Shown here piece by piece: positions 1-9,320 of a DNA stretch of 64,000 nt. Position 1 is the stretch's first letter. The number at the start of each line of letters is the position of its first letter. The translations under genes and the position numbers were made by a program. This DNA comes from DASYKT01 sp035995185 (lineage in GTDB: Bacteria; Acidobacteriota; Blastocatellia; Pyrinomonadales; Pyrinomonadaceae). The stretch spans positions 248,001 to 312,000 of the forward strand of contig DASYKT010000031.1 in the NCBI GenBank assembly GCA_035995185.1. The letters are read 5' to 3'. Under the pieces are notes generated by a model. That model was not told the origin of the DNA. It saw only the letters and a list, made by a program, of their open reading frames with translations, and did no database searches.

Positions 1-678
1 TTTGCCGATCTGGTAAACGCCGGTTAGAAACGGGTTATGAGCTTTTTCATGGCCGATTGTGGTGACCTCGCCGTGGCCGGAGTAGACTTCCACATCGTCG
101 CCGAGCGGCAGTATTTTGTTCGTGATCGAATCCATCAACTGTTCATAGGAGCCGCCGGGCAGATCGGTGCGCCCGATCGAGCCTCGGAAAAGACAATCGC
201 CGACAAACACTTTTCTTTCGTTTTCTTCCGCCAGGACGACGTGACCGCGCGTGTGGCCGGGACAATGCAGGATCTTAAAACGCAGTTCACCGAGTTCGTA
301 GGTTTCGCCGTCCTGCCAATGACGGGTCGCTTTGGGCGGCGCAGCATAATCCATACCCAATGAAGCCTGTGCCGCTTTAGGTATGCCGAGAAAGGCCGGC
401 TGTTCAGGCAAGCCGTAGTAAAGTTCTTCTTCGTCAGGGTGAACGATGACATCGGCGTCGGGAAATTGCTCTTTCAAATACAGAGTGCCGCCCGCGTGAT
501 CGAGATGCCCATGCGTAAGCGTAACGGCCTGGAGAGTGTAATTATTTTCTTTGATAAACCCCACGATCTCAGGCGACGCTTCGCCGGGATCAATGCAGAT
601 CGCGCGCGAGGTTTTTTCACACACAACCACGCGCGTGTTTTGTTGAAAAGCAGTTAAGACAAAAGTTTCTATTATCAT
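1..678 (-). CDS. MBL-fold metallo-hydrolase (glyoxalase II-like), 3' end beyond window
   Basis: The reading frame opens at an ATG at 678 and runs off the left edge without a stop, so about 226 residues are seen. The metallo-beta-lactamase metal site is clear: THGHLDHAGG near residue 55, a GHTRGH block near residue 145, then GDCLF and SGHGEVTT. Enzymes of this group hydrolyse thioesters such as S-lactoylglutathione or act as persulfide dioxygenases. The substrate cannot be told from the sequence. The short N-terminal strand (MIIETFVLTAFQQNT) is usual for the glyoxalase II-like subgroup. The last residues seen (NPFL then VYQIGK) suggest only a few codons are missing. No partner gene is visible, and a palindromic repeat lies upstream. 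Confidence 0.9.
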   Translation of the reverse strand, partial: MIIETFVLTAFQQNTRVVVCEKTSRAICIDPGEASPEIVGFIKENNYTLQAVTLTHGHLDHAGGTLYLKEQFPDADVIVHPDEEELYYGLPEQPAFLGIPKAAQASLGMDYAAPPKATRHWQDGETYELGELRFKILHCPGHTRGHVVLAEENERKVFVGDCLFRGSIGRTDLPGGSYEQLMDSITNKILPLGDDVEVYSGHGEVTTIGHEKAHNPFLTGVYQIGK

Positions 679-689
679 CGGTTCTGTTT

Positions 690-768
690 AGTGCGCTTCG
701 TGTGGTTAGTGGTTAAAATTTTAAGCTGGTAAAACGATAACCACTAATCACACGAAACACACGAAAAA
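690..768. repeat. Imperfect inverted repeat, TCGTGTGGTTAGTGGTTA family
   Basis: Left arm around 698-716 reads TTCGTGTGGTTAGTGGTTA and the right arm around 733-760 is its imperfect reverse complement (AACCACTAATCACACGAA). Related arms occur at 3262-3336, 18040-18150, 34390-34465 and 57000-57110, so this is one member of a dispersed palindrome family. Confidence 0.75.
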
Positions 769-770
769 AT

Positions 771-1052
771 CTAAGCTAACGTGTCCAAATACTTTCCCGC
801 TTCGAAATTTTCAATTCTTCTTTCTCGTAAAACAAAAAGTATTGCGTCGCGATAAGTTTCGGCGGTCGGCGTGCCGGTAAAACAGGGAGTTTCAATTTCC
901 GTTAAATTCAAAAAACTTATCAAACAACTCAAAAGCATCCAAAGCAGCGTTTCCTGCGGGGTGCCTATCGGATTATGTTTGATGATGTCAGCGCGGTCTT
1001 CTTTTATCCCGGCGACGATGCGCGCAAATTCCGCTTCACTGATCATGGTCAT
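771..1052 (-). CDS. Small protein of unknown function
   Basis: 93 residues, not recognised. The N-terminal half is charged (SEAEFARIVAGIKEDRADIIKHNP). It is followed by a hydrophobic stretch of about 20 residues (WMLLSCLISFLNL) that could be a buried helix or a membrane segment. The C-terminus is charged again (LRERRIENFEAGKYLDTL). It stands alone, with a palindrome just downstream. ATG at 1052 is used; a second ATG two codons later is possible. It is called because it fills the gap with an open frame of ordinary composition, not by homology. Confidence 0.55.
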   Translation of the reverse strand: MTMISEAEFARIVAGIKEDRADIIKHNPIGTPQETLLWMLLSCLISFLNLTEIETPCFTGTPTAETYRDAILFVLRERRIENFEAGKYLDTLA

Positions 1053-1220
1053 TGAGACATTAAAACACTAATCGAAAACGATTCATAGTGCATTGAAATA
1101 GAACATAAAAATATCCAAAAAAATAAAGAAATACGAAAAAAATACACGGCCTGTTTTGTGCTCTAAAAGCCAAGTCTTTTTGGTTCTTACTTTAGGAAAA
1201 ATGCACTTTTTTAATGGCCA

Positions 1221-1236
1221 TGGCACGGGGCTTGCA
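1221..1236 (+). promoter_or_regulatory. Sigma-54 (RpoN) -24/-12 promoter
   Basis: TGGCACG, four bases (GGGC), then TTGCA matches the RpoN consensus TGGCACG-N4-TTGCW exactly, with GG and GC dinucleotides at the correct 10-base separation. It points toward the gene starting at 1317, leaving an untranslated leader of roughly 70 bases. No enhancer site or RpoN activator gene is visible nearby. Confidence 0.75.
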
Positions 1237-1316
1237 AAATAAAAGCAAGTTTTACACGCGCGAAACGTTCAAAAAACAGAAAACGATAAAAAGATCCCAA
1301 CCGCGAGGAGAATTTT

Positions 1317-1586
1317 ATGGCGACCACTATAGGAAAGATGCCCAAACAATTGAGCCTTAACGATTTTATTTCCACGCCGTCAGACGGGTTTGGTAAAAGG
1401 TTAGGTATTTTAGCCAAACTTTTCGGTTGTCCGCATAAAAGTCTGAGCCGCCCATTTTCCCACGGCGGCATCGGCTATCGCACCTGTCTAAAATGCGGGG
1501 CCAGAAAAAAATTCGATCCGGAAACACTGGAAACATCCGGCGGGTTTTACTATCCGCCGCCGGCTGGCAGCGAGTACAAATTTTAA
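1317..1586 (+). CDS. Small Cys-containing (zinc-ribbon-like) protein behind a sigma-54 promoter
   Basis: 89 residues. A good ribosome site (GAGGAG) sits seven bases before the ATG. The middle holds GCPHKSLSRPF, then YRTCLKCGARKKFD, giving a C-x-H plus C-x-x-C arrangement that could bind one zinc, followed by an aromatic tail (GGFYYPPP). No catalytic motif is seen. The function is unknown; nucleic-acid or protein binding is a guess from the zinc-ribbon-like pattern. A perfect sigma-54 promoter lies 80-95 bases upstream, so expression probably needs an RpoN activator. Its stop codon overlaps the stop of the convergent acetyltransferase. Confidence 0.75.
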   Translation: MATTIGKMPKQLSLNDFISTPSDGFGKRLGILAKLFGCPHKSLSRPFSHGGIGYRTCLKCGARKKFDPETLETSGGFYYPPPAGSEYKF

Positions 1587-2053
1587 TTAGGTTGTTCGTA
1601 CATGCGATAGTGGGAACTTTCCATTCCCACTTTCTCATATACTTTTTGCGCATGAGAATTTTCCGTTTCAACATAGAGACGGAAACCGCACACATTTTTT
1701 TCCGCTTCAGCTTTTTCTTTTACAAAATCATAAAGCCGGCTGTAAATTTTTTTACCGCGCGCTTCGGGCAAAATATAAACGCTTTGTATCCACCAAAACC
1801 ACGCGTTGCGCCAATCGCTCCATTCGTAGGTGACCATCAATCCCCCTACAATTTTGGCGTCAATTTTATTTTCGCTTTCCGCCACGACATAAAAACCTTT
1901 TTTCTCGTCGGCAAAAACCGCGCTGACGCCGGCCGATAAGATCGCCGGGTCGAGCTGCCTGCCTTCGGTTTCCAGCGCCATTGCCTGATTAAAGGCGATC
2001 AAAGCTTCCGTGTCGGCCGGCAATGCGGTCCGTATCAAGATCTCGTTATTCAT
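1583..2053 (-). CDS. GNAT family N-acetyltransferase
   Basis: 156 residues, full length for a single GNAT domain. The order of elements fits: N-terminal strand (ILIRTALPADTEAL), the central strand with an aromatic-rich loop (WRNAWFWWIQSVYILPEARGKKIYSRLY), where the R-G-K-K-I stretch after PEA is the acetyl-CoA pyrophosphate loop, and the late NSHAQKVYEKVGM block before the last strand. It transfers an acetyl group from acetyl-CoA to an amine; the acceptor is unknown. It is convergent with the zinc-ribbon-like gene, with stops overlapping. A palindrome lies upstream of its start. Confidence 0.88.
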   Translation of the reverse strand: MNNEILIRTALPADTEALIAFNQAMALETEGRQLDPAILSAGVSAVFADEKKGFYVVAESENKIDAKIVGGLMVTYEWSDWRNAWFWWIQSVYILPEARGKKIYSRLYDFVKEKAEAEKNVCGFRLYVETENSHAQKVYEKVGMESSHYRMYEQPN

Positions 2054-2054
2054 A

Positions 2055-2186
2055 AACTATGGAGCGCGGGCATCCTGCCCGCATCTGAAATATGGAAATA
2101 AGTGAAAAAATAGTTTAGGCCTTAAGCCGGCAACGCGCAAAACTCTCATCACAAGAATGCGGGCAGAGCCCCAAGCTCCATATTGC
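2055..2186. repeat. Palindromic repeat, GGAGCGCGGGCATCCTGCCCGC family
   Basis: The left arm (about 2058-2087: ATGGAGC, then GCGGGCATCCTGCCCGCAT) and the right arm (about 2155-2182: GAATGCGGGCAG, then AGCTCCATA) form a long imperfect hairpin. The same words return at 36640-36685 and 41440-41555. Confidence 0.7.
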
Positions 2187-2235
2187 CTTGACCTTTTGTG
2201 CTCCGGCAACTACATTGTTAGATTGTTTTGTACCA

Positions 2236-3195
2236 ATGAATCTTCGCATACTTTATCACGGAAATTGTTTTGACGGCGCGGCCTCGGCGGCGGTTTTCAC
2301 CAAATTTTATCGCAGTAAAATTCATTCGGACGCCGAATTTACTTATGCTCCGGTGGCGCACCGCGCCGGTAACGCGTTTGACCGCAGGCTGCTGGACGGC
2401 GACGAAAACGCCATCGTCGACTTTAAATTCTGCGCCGATGACCGGCTTACCTGGTGGTTCGATCATCACCAATCGGCCTTTCTTACCCCCGAAGACGAAG
2501 CTTATTTCAAGCAGCGCAGTTCCGATAAACATTTTCTCGATATTACCAGCAAATCCTGCTGTGAATTTATCGCCCGCATCGCGGAAGAAAAATACGGGTT
2601 CAAAGACGATTCATTAAACGACCTGATCCACTGGGCGCATATTATCGATGGGGCGCTTTATGAAAATGCGGCGCAATGCGTTGAGCTTCGCGCGCCGGCC
2701 CTGCAGCTGATGCAGGTGATCGAAGGCGTGCCCGACCCGGCGTTTTTGGAAATGGTCATTCGCCGCCTGACCGATCAAAGCATCGATGAAGTACTGCAGA
2801 GCGCAGAGGTGCAAAAAGAATCGCAGCCTATTCTCGACCAGCATCGCAAAACGGTCGAGCTGATAAAGAAGAAAGCGAAATACGAACGCGGCGTGGTCAG
2901 TTTCGACCTGGTCGAAGACGGGCTGGAAGGTTACAACAAATTTATCCCGTATTATTTTTATCCGGAAACAACTTATAACGTGGCGCTGACGCATGGGGAA
3001 TTTCGCACCAAGATCTCGGTCGGTTCAAATCCCTGGTCTCCGCGCGAGCGTACTCATAATATCGCCAAGATCTGCGAAAGATACGGCGGCGGCGGCCACG
3101 CCGTGGTCGGGGCCATCTCACTGCCGCCGGACGCGGTGGAACAGGGACGCGAATATATGAAAGAGATCATCGCCGAACTGCAGTTCGAAGATTGA
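2236..3195 (+). CDS. DHH-superfamily phosphoesterase-like protein
   Basis: About 319 residues from the ATG at 2236. I prefer it to a start at 2188 because it places the first strand (LRILYHGNCFDGAASAA) at the N-terminus as in DHH enzymes. Seen: the D-G-A-A-S motif, an FDHHQSAF block (the DHH signature) about 75 residues in, and a C-terminal GGGGHAVVGAISL, the glycine-rich DHHA1-type substrate loop. Members cleave phosphodiester or pyrophosphate bonds in nanoRNA, cyclic dinucleotides or polyphosphate with two Mn ions. The exact substrate is unclear. No cyclic-dinucleotide sensor domain is attached and it stands alone. Confidence 0.82.
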   Translation: MNLRILYHGNCFDGAASAAVFTKFYRSKIHSDAEFTYAPVAHRAGNAFDRRLLDGDENAIVDFKFCADDRLTWWFDHHQSAFLTPEDEAYFKQRSSDKHFLDITSKSCCEFIARIAEEKYGFKDDSLNDLIHWAHIIDGALYENAAQCVELRAPALQLMQVIEGVPDPAFLEMVIRRLTDQSIDEVLQSAEVQKESQPILDQHRKTVELIKKKAKYERGVVSFDLVEDGLEGYNKFIPYYFYPETTYNVALTHGEFRTKISVGSNPWSPRERTHNIAKICERYGGGGHAVVGAISLPPDAVEQGREYMKEIIAELQFED

Positions 3196-3261
3196 TCTTA
3201 CTTAAGGCTTCGTCTCTAAAGTCGGTTTTTCTCATTAAATATATAAAGCCACACGGGTCTT

Positions 3262-3336
3262 ATTCGCCACTAATTACACAAATAACACAAATGAAAAAAC
3301 TCTTTATTCGTGTTATCCGTGACATTCGTGGCCGTC
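3262..3336. repeat. Imperfect inverted repeat, ATAACACGAAT family
   Basis: The left arm (GCCACTAATTACACAAATAA at about 3267) pairs imperfectly with the right arm (ATTCGTGTTATCCGTGACAT, then TCGTGGC, ending near 3330). Nearly the same arms occur at 34390-34465. Confidence 0.7.
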
Positions 3337-3354
3337 CGTCCTTTATAGGCAGCC

Positions 3355-6300
3355 TTACTTAACTAAAAATCTCAGCGGCGCAATGATCGCCTGGGCCTCA
3401 GGGTTGTAATAATCATAGACAATAGAAGCCGGTGTTTGCGCGTTTATTCCGTACCGTGGGCGGAAACTAAAGTTAAGTTTCGACCCCCCGGCCTTTGCCC
3501 ACATATAGACCACTATCCGATCCGGTAAAATATCATAGCGGCTTAAACTCGAATCCGCCTCCATCGCTTTTTCCAGAGACTCACGGCTTACTTCGGCGCC
3601 CGGCGGAATTCCGATCTCGGCCAGAAGCATTCCATAACCCTTAAAGCCGACCCGCTCCGCTTCGGCGCTGCAATTTATTTCCTGCATTATCGCGGCGGTT
3701 TGTTTGTCGCAGGTATAGGCGAGACGCAGAGCCCTGGATTTGTTGACGGTGGTACTAGAGGCTTCGGAGTTTTTCCAGTCGATATAATGCGCCCAAACCA
3801 GCTGCGACATGAGCGGCGAACTCGAGGAAGTTTTTATCTCCACGCGGTTTTCGACCGGGGACAGTTTATCGCTTACATCCACAATTATCGGGTCAACTTT
3901 ATCCGGGGCGAGAGAGATATTTTGTATTTCGTTTCCGTTGAGAAAAACCGAGAGCGTTTCGGACCGGGCCGAGTTCTGATCTTCCGATCTGAGCAAGGAC
4001 AAAAACGCGTCGAGAACATTGATCGTGGTTTGCGTCGAATACCACACGCCGTAACGGTCTTTGTTTTTGAGCATAAAGATCATGCCCCGCGAAATGAGTT
4101 CGTTAGAGGCGCTGTCTTCGCTCCGGAGTTTTGCTAATAACTGCAGTACCAGCGCGGTCGTCTCAAGCCGGCCGGCGGTTCCCCAGCCGTAGAACGGCGT
4201 GTTAGTTTCAAGGTTCCAATAGGCGCCCTCTCCCTCGGCGATCGCCATCAGGCCCAATTTTGCCGCCATCGCCGCGGCGGTCTCACGGTCACCGGCGTCA
4301 AAAGACGCCAGCCCCAAAAGCGCCATGGAATAAGGTTCGTCGATCTCGGCAACACGCGTTTTAAGATAGCTCAAGGCTTTTTGCAGAACAGGCTCGTTTT
4401 TCTCCTTAGAAGACATCGCCAATACCCGCGCCACATAAGCAGTGAATAATTTCGTGCGTTTAAGATCTTCGGTGGTTTCGTAGCTGTATTGTTTGGTCCA
4501 GCTGCCATCGGCGCGCTGCTGCGCGATGAGCCAGCTCTGCGCTTTTTGGACGACGTCTTTGTCAACCGAAATGTGATCCTGGGCGTCCGTTAAAAACCGG
4601 ATCGCATAAGCCGTCAGCGCGATGTCGGGCGAGTCTTTTCCGCCCCAATAAGAAAATCCGCCGCCCGATACCTGGTAACCCAATAATCTTTCATAACCTT
4701 GCTTGAGATATTTCTGCGCGGTTTGTTTCAGCTTGCCTTCGTTCTTTAAAAATTTCAGCAGCATCAGATTCGGATAAGTGGAAGAGATGGTCTGCTCGCC
4801 GCAGCCGTAAGGCCGTTTTAAAAGCCCCTCGACCGATTCGCTGACGTGGGCCATTAAATTCGGATAGATCTTTAGCTCCGCTTTCTGCGTTTGCGGCAAA
4901 GCGTTAGCGGGGAATTCCAGATTGAAAACCGCTTTTTCGCTGAAAAATTGCGAAGAGGTTTTGACTATTTCCTGGCCGTTCGGTTTTACGGTGACCGGTT
5001 TTTCGATCGCGTCCGAATCAGTTTGCGCGATCGCGGTAACCCTTTGTTTACCGTCCTTGACCACGGACGTGGCCCGGAAGCCGAAGACGGCGTTTTTGGC
5101 GCTACCAGACGATACATCGATCTGCTGTTCGGGCTGGGCGAGAAAGCTGAACCAATCTCCTTTAGCCATCGATACGCTGACGCGCTGTTTCTCAGGCGTA
5201 TAATTTCTTACCGTTACCGGCAGATGGATTTCATCGCCTTCGGTCAAAAATTTCGGCGGTTCCAGATCGACAAAGAAAGGCTGGAATACCTGCAGCTCTT
5301 TTTCGGCGACCCCGATCTTGCCTTGTTTGGTTGAAGCGATCGTATAGACCTTCCAGGTCGTGATGTTATCGGCGAATTTGAATTTAAGCTCGGCCTTGCC
5401 GTTTTTGTCGGTAATGATCTCGGGCGACCAGACAAGCGTTTCGGGGAAATATTCGCGCAGTTTCGGGGTCGATCTGAGATCTGCCGGGTCGCCTTTTTCC
5501 GGATCGGCTTTTTCACCATCTTTAACTTTTTTGTTCGGTAAAGCGACCAATCTCTGACCACTGGTTATCGTAGTTCCCGTGGTATTTGAACTGGTCATTA
5601 CTTCGGAAGCCCCCGAGCTCACGTCCACCGTAGCGCTGACGCTGGCCGGGCTTAGGGTTATATTTACGCTCGCCGTGCTGTTGGCTTTTACCGCTATGTT
5701 TGTCATCACATAATTCATAAAACCCGGCAGAGTGACGCGCAAGCTATAGCTTCCGGCCGCGAGATTCGCGATCAAAAATTTACCGTTGGAGTCGGAGGTG
5801 GTAGTTTGGACCTGGCCGGAAACTTCGTTGGTCGCGGAAACAGTGGCACCGGGTACGACCGCGCCATTCGCATCTAATACCACGCCCGCGAGAGCGCCGG
5901 TGCCGCCACGAAAGACGACCGGCTGCATCGGTAGTTGGGGCAGTTTCGGCTCGTCTTTGGTTTGCTCAGAGAGCACATGTTGAAATTGCGCCAGGGTAAA
6001 ATCGTCGTACGTGTTTTCTTTTGTATCCTTACCCTTACTGCGCAAAGTAAACTGCAGTATCTGCTGTGTGACCGGCGTTATGATCGTCCGCGTGACCGGG
6101 GTTTCATCGCCGTATTTGCTGATATTTTCGATGGTGACCCTGTCGGCATAACGAGACGTTTGCAGCTGGGTAATATAGATCGGCTCTCCGTAACCGTCGC
6201 GGACGTTTTTAAGATCTATCCCCGAAGACTTTAAAAAAGACCTTAATTCTTCCACGCTTTTCGGAAAGGACGCCGCCGTCTCTAAAGCGTTCCTGACCTT

Positions 6301-9207
6301 CAATTCGGTTTCGGAAAAATAATCGATCCGGCTGGTCCAGACATCAAAACCGCGGTACCAGGATGGAGCATCGGGCGGCCCCAGGCTATGGATCCGGATA
6401 TTGTAATAGCGGTTGTAAACTTCAAAAACTATCTGGTAAGGACGCCCGAAACGGTCTTTTATTTCAGAAACACCCAACTCGCGGTAAAAATCTTTTTCAT
6501 TGAATATGTAGCCGCCGGTACGGGTGTGAAAATTTTTAAGCGCCTGGTCGATCTTGTTCCCGGCAGCCGTAAAATAAAGAAAACCTGAACTCGATGCGGC
6601 GAAATCGTCATCTGTATCGAATCGTTTGTCGGCGCCGGCGGAAATAAAACGCGTTACATCGCTGATCGTGTCGATCGTAAATTCCGCGCGATAATTTTGC
6701 CCCCAGGGATCGCGAAAGGCGCCGAGATCGATCGAATTTTCGGCGAGTATCTTTTTCAGCGATTGTTCGTCGGTGGGATGCGCCTGATCATGGCGAATGT
6801 AATACGACCTCAAAGCGTTTTCTACCGGAGTAAACTGAGTTTTAAAGTAATTCGCATAAACTGAGGCGGCGGGCGTCTTCTGTGTGCTGTGAAAAATATT
6901 GGGATAATAATAACTGCCATGCAGAAGCGTTTCCGCGACCAGCTGCAGCTCGTCGGAAACAGGTTTGGACAGGTCCAGTTCGTTAAGATCCTTGATATTG
7001 ATCGCACCGAAACTACTGCCGTAGCCGATCCACCCGCTAAAACCGCTGAAAGCCCCGTTAAATTCCCCATCGGTCCGGGCCCGTTCTTCGACCGCTTTGT
7101 CGACGATAACTATACCCAAAGCGCTCTCGACCGGTTTCCCGTCCGGCTCCCAGATATCGAAATTGATGGCCGCATCCTCACCCGGTTTATAAACCGTCTT
7201 GAGAGAATTAACATCGAGTTTTAAATTTTGCGGTGACGGGTAAATAATTCCCCGCGCGGCATGGATAAGATCATCGTCATCTTCTTCCTCAAGATAGGCC
7301 GCTATTTTGAGCTCGCCTTTGAATGACGGCTGGTAAGGCACTTTGAACTTAGCTTTTCCGTCCGCCAGCGGAGTAAAATATGAATCGATAACAGACCAGC
7401 CCTGCACCACATCGAGATAGACCACGCCGGTTTTTTGAGTGGAATTGATGGTAATGTTTATGCTCTCGCCCGGCTTGTAGATGGTTCGTTCGGTTTGGAT
7501 CTGCAGGGCAGCGTCATCGTCAAACCTGACTTCGTCGGAAAACGTGCCTTTGTTTCCATTGGCATCCGTGGCGGTTAGCTTCAGATCCATGTCGGAATCT
7601 TCGTCTTCAAAGGCGGGACGCCTGAAATTCAGCTTGCCTACGCCGAAAGAGTTCGTTTTCAGGTGCTGCAGTTTTTTGAATTTATTTTCGTCTTCCTCGC
7701 TCCCTTTGACCTCAACATTGCAGACCGCCGGGGTTCCATCGGCGTAAAAAGTAGAGACATAGGCGTCAATCGGCAGATTCGGATTGTTGTCATAAGTATC
7801 GCCGATAAAGTAGACGTGGATGGGCTCCCTGGTAACGCGAACGTCGAACCGGCGCTGTTCGGTCCGATTGGTCGTAGCATCGGTGAAATAGGCGGCGAAA
7901 TGCAGATCTTTAAACTTGCGCCAATCGTCATCACCCAGATCGTCGAGTGCGTCGCCGAGGCCGAACGCGGCGGTAAATTTTCCTGCCTGGTCGGTTTCGC
8001 CGGAGTGCGACTCGCCATCGTCTATATCGTATTTTTGCTCTTTCCAGTTCCATTCACGTTCGTTTTCGCGGACCACGCGAACTTTGCCTTTGGTGACCGG
8101 CCGGCCGAAAAGATAATCGGCCGTTACCTCGACCCGGGCCGTGTTTTCACCGGGCAGGTAATAGGTCTTGTCGGGTTTGGCAGTGACGGTGAAATTGGGC
8201 AGATCGTAGCGGGAAACTTTGACTTTTTGAACTGCGAGGTGATCTTCGTCCGGGCTTTTAATTCGGATATCATAAGTTCCCAGCTTTGCATTTTCCGGGA
8301 TCTTCCACGACATCGAAGCTATTCCGAATTCAGAGGTCTTAACCGTTTCGCGATAAAGCAAAGTATTTTCTTCATCCTCGACAGAAAAAACCAGATCGAC
8401 GCCGGAAACGGCCGTTCTTCTCTCCGACCCTTTTAAGAGAATGCCGCGGATACGCAGGTCCTGGCCCGGCTGATAGATAGGTTTATCGGTGAGGATCAGG
8501 AAATTCGAATCGTTAGCCACACTTTGCAGGTCTTCTTCCGCGGTATGCTCGAGACCGTGCTTACGGCCGACGACCTTGATCTCCCCGTCATCGTCCAATT
8601 CAGCTTCGAGCGGGATCTGAAAATCCAACACCGCGAAACCTTCGGCATCGGTCCGGCCGCTCGAGGTTAATTTCAGCGGCGGGGTTTCGTTTCCCTTAAG
8701 ATCGAGTTCCAGCTCCATATCAAGGTCGACCCCCTCGATAGGGAGACCCGTGAACGGATTTGTCGCCAAAACACGCGCCCTGTAATTAATGCCGGCAAAG
8801 ACGCTTTCGGAGGCGATCACGCGAAGCTCAAAATTGTCCGTTACTAATTGCGAGAGCGAGATGATTCCCGCGGCGGCGCCGACCCGGTAGCGCAAGCGGT
8901 ACCAAATAATATCGCTCCCCACGGTTTTCAGGAGATCGCCGAAAGGCAGGGAAATTTGATGATTTTCTTTACCGGTTTTTATCCGCAGGGGAACCGACGT
9001 TTTCGCGCGAACTTTTCCCTCTATATCCAGCAATTCGAGTTGGGCATCGGCATCGAGGTTTCGGCCGGAATTTTCCACCGCCAGTGAAATCTCGGCTGTA
9101 TTTGGCTGTAATATCAAACGGCTTTCCGCCTCATTTACGATCTGGGCGTGTGCTGAGAAAAGGCACACGGCTAATATGCCGAACAGGAGGATAAATTTCG
9201 GTCGCAT
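3355..9207 (-). CDS. Alpha-2-macroglobulin family protein with intact thioester and unusual inserted domains
   Basis: 1950 residues. A signal peptide (cut after SAHA, residue 21 or 22) sends it to the periplasm. Macroglobulin-like MG domains fill the first half, for example the IYQPGQDLRIRG strand near 242. The thioester motif GCGEQ is intact (Cys1469, Gln1472) at the start of an alpha-helical thioester domain of about 300 residues. Bacterial A2Ms trap attacking proteases by covalent linkage. Inserted between the MG region and the thioester domain are segments resembling GspG pseudopilin C-termini (DPWGQNY at 833, SAGAD and TDDDF near 865, with weaker copies near 920 and 1006). A carboxypeptidase-regulatory-like beta domain follows at about 1100-1190 (GVVLDANGAVVPGATVSATN). 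The usual PbpC partner is absent; the gene stands alone. Confidence 0.93.
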   Translation of the reverse strand: MRPKFILLFGILAVCLFSAHAQIVNEAESRLILQPNTAEISLAVENSGRNLDADAQLELLDIEGKVRAKTSVPLRIKTGKENHQISLPFGDLLKTVGSDIIWYRLRYRVGAAAGIISLSQLVTDNFELRVIASESVFAGINYRARVLATNPFTGLPIEGVDLDMELELDLKGNETPPLKLTSSGRTDAEGFAVLDFQIPLEAELDDDGEIKVVGRKHGLEHTAEEDLQSVANDSNFLILTDKPIYQPGQDLRIRGILLKGSERRTAVSGVDLVFSVEDEENTLLYRETVKTSEFGIASMSWKIPENAKLGTYDIRIKSPDEDHLAVQKVKVSRYDLPNFTVTAKPDKTYYLPGENTARVEVTADYLFGRPVTKGKVRVVRENEREWNWKEQKYDIDDGESHSGETDQAGKFTAAFGLGDALDDLGDDDWRKFKDLHFAAYFTDATTNRTEQRRFDVRVTREPIHVYFIGDTYDNNPNLPIDAYVSTFYADGTPAVCNVEVKGSEEDENKFKKLQHLKTNSFGVGKLNFRRPAFEDEDSDMDLKLTATDANGNKGTFSDEVRFDDDAALQIQTERTIYKPGESINITINSTQKTGVVYLDVVQGWSVIDSYFTPLADGKAKFKVPYQPSFKGELKIAAYLEEEDDDDLIHAARGIIYPSPQNLKLDVNSLKTVYKPGEDAAINFDIWEPDGKPVESALGIVIVDKAVEERARTDGEFNGAFSGFSGWIGYGSSFGAINIKDLNELDLSKPVSDELQLVAETLLHGSYYYPNIFHSTQKTPAASVYANYFKTQFTPVENALRSYYIRHDQAHPTDEQSLKKILAENSIDLGAFRDPWGQNYRAEFTIDTISDVTRFISAGADKRFDTDDDFAASSSGFLYFTAAGNKIDQALKNFHTRTGGYIFNEKDFYRELGVSEIKDRFGRPYQIVFEVYNRYYNIRIHSLGPPDAPSWYRGFDVWTSRIDYFSETELKVRNALETAASFPKSVEELRSFLKSSGIDLKNVRDGYGEPIYITQLQTSRYADRVTIENISKYGDETPVTRTIITPVTQQILQFTLRSKGKDTKENTYDDFTLAQFQHVLSEQTKDEPKLPQLPMQPVVFRGGTGALAGVVLDANGAVVPGATVSATNEVSGQVQTTTSDSNGKFLIANLAAGSYSLRVTLPGFMNYVMTNIAVKANSTASVNITLSPASVSATVDVSSGASEVMTSSNTTGTTITSGQRLVALPNKKVKDGEKADPEKGDPADLRSTPKLREYFPETLVWSPEIITDKNGKAELKFKFADNITTWKVYTIASTKQGKIGVAEKELQVFQPFFVDLEPPKFLTEGDEIHLPVTVRNYTPEKQRVSVSMAKGDWFSFLAQPEQQIDVSSGSAKNAVFGFRATSVVKDGKQRVTAIAQTDSDAIEKPVTVKPNGQEIVKTSSQFFSEKAVFNLEFPANALPQTQKAELKIYPNLMAHVSESVEGLLKRPYGCGEQTISSTYPNLMLLKFLKNEGKLKQTAQKYLKQGYERLLGYQVSGGGFSYWGGKDSPDIALTAYAIRFLTDAQDHISVDKDVVQKAQSWLIAQQRADGSWTKQYSYETTEDLKRTKLFTAYVARVLAMSSKEKNEPVLQKALSYLKTRVAEIDEPYSMALLGLASFDAGDRETAAAMAAKLGLMAIAEGEGAYWNLETNTPFYGWGTAGRLETTALVLQLLAKLRSEDSASNELISRGMIFMLKNKDRYGVWYSTQTTINVLDAFLSLLRSEDQNSARSETLSVFLNGNEIQNISLAPDKVDPIIVDVSDKLSPVENRVEIKTSSSSPLMSQLVWAHYIDWKNSEASSTTVNKSRALRLAYTCDKQTAAIMQEINCSAEAERVGFKGYGMLLAEIGIPPGAEVSRESLEKAMEADSSLSRYDILPDRIVVYMWAKAGGSKLNFSFRPRYGINAQTPASIVYDYYNPEAQAIIAPLRFLVK

Positions 9208-9320
9208 CTTCGATTACCCCGATTTATATTGATTTTTTAAGGCTTCGTAGCTGTATCTATTGATGCGGCATCTTTCGCCTTTGGTTGCTTTACCGCGATA
9301 GCCGCGCCGCTGAGCGGGTT

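Noticed and set aside
7663..8436. 257-codon open frame antisense to the alpha-2-macroglobulin gene
   Set aside because: Long antisense frames arise in GC-rich coding sequence. It lacks family motifs, has no ribosome site and lies wholly inside a well-supported gene.
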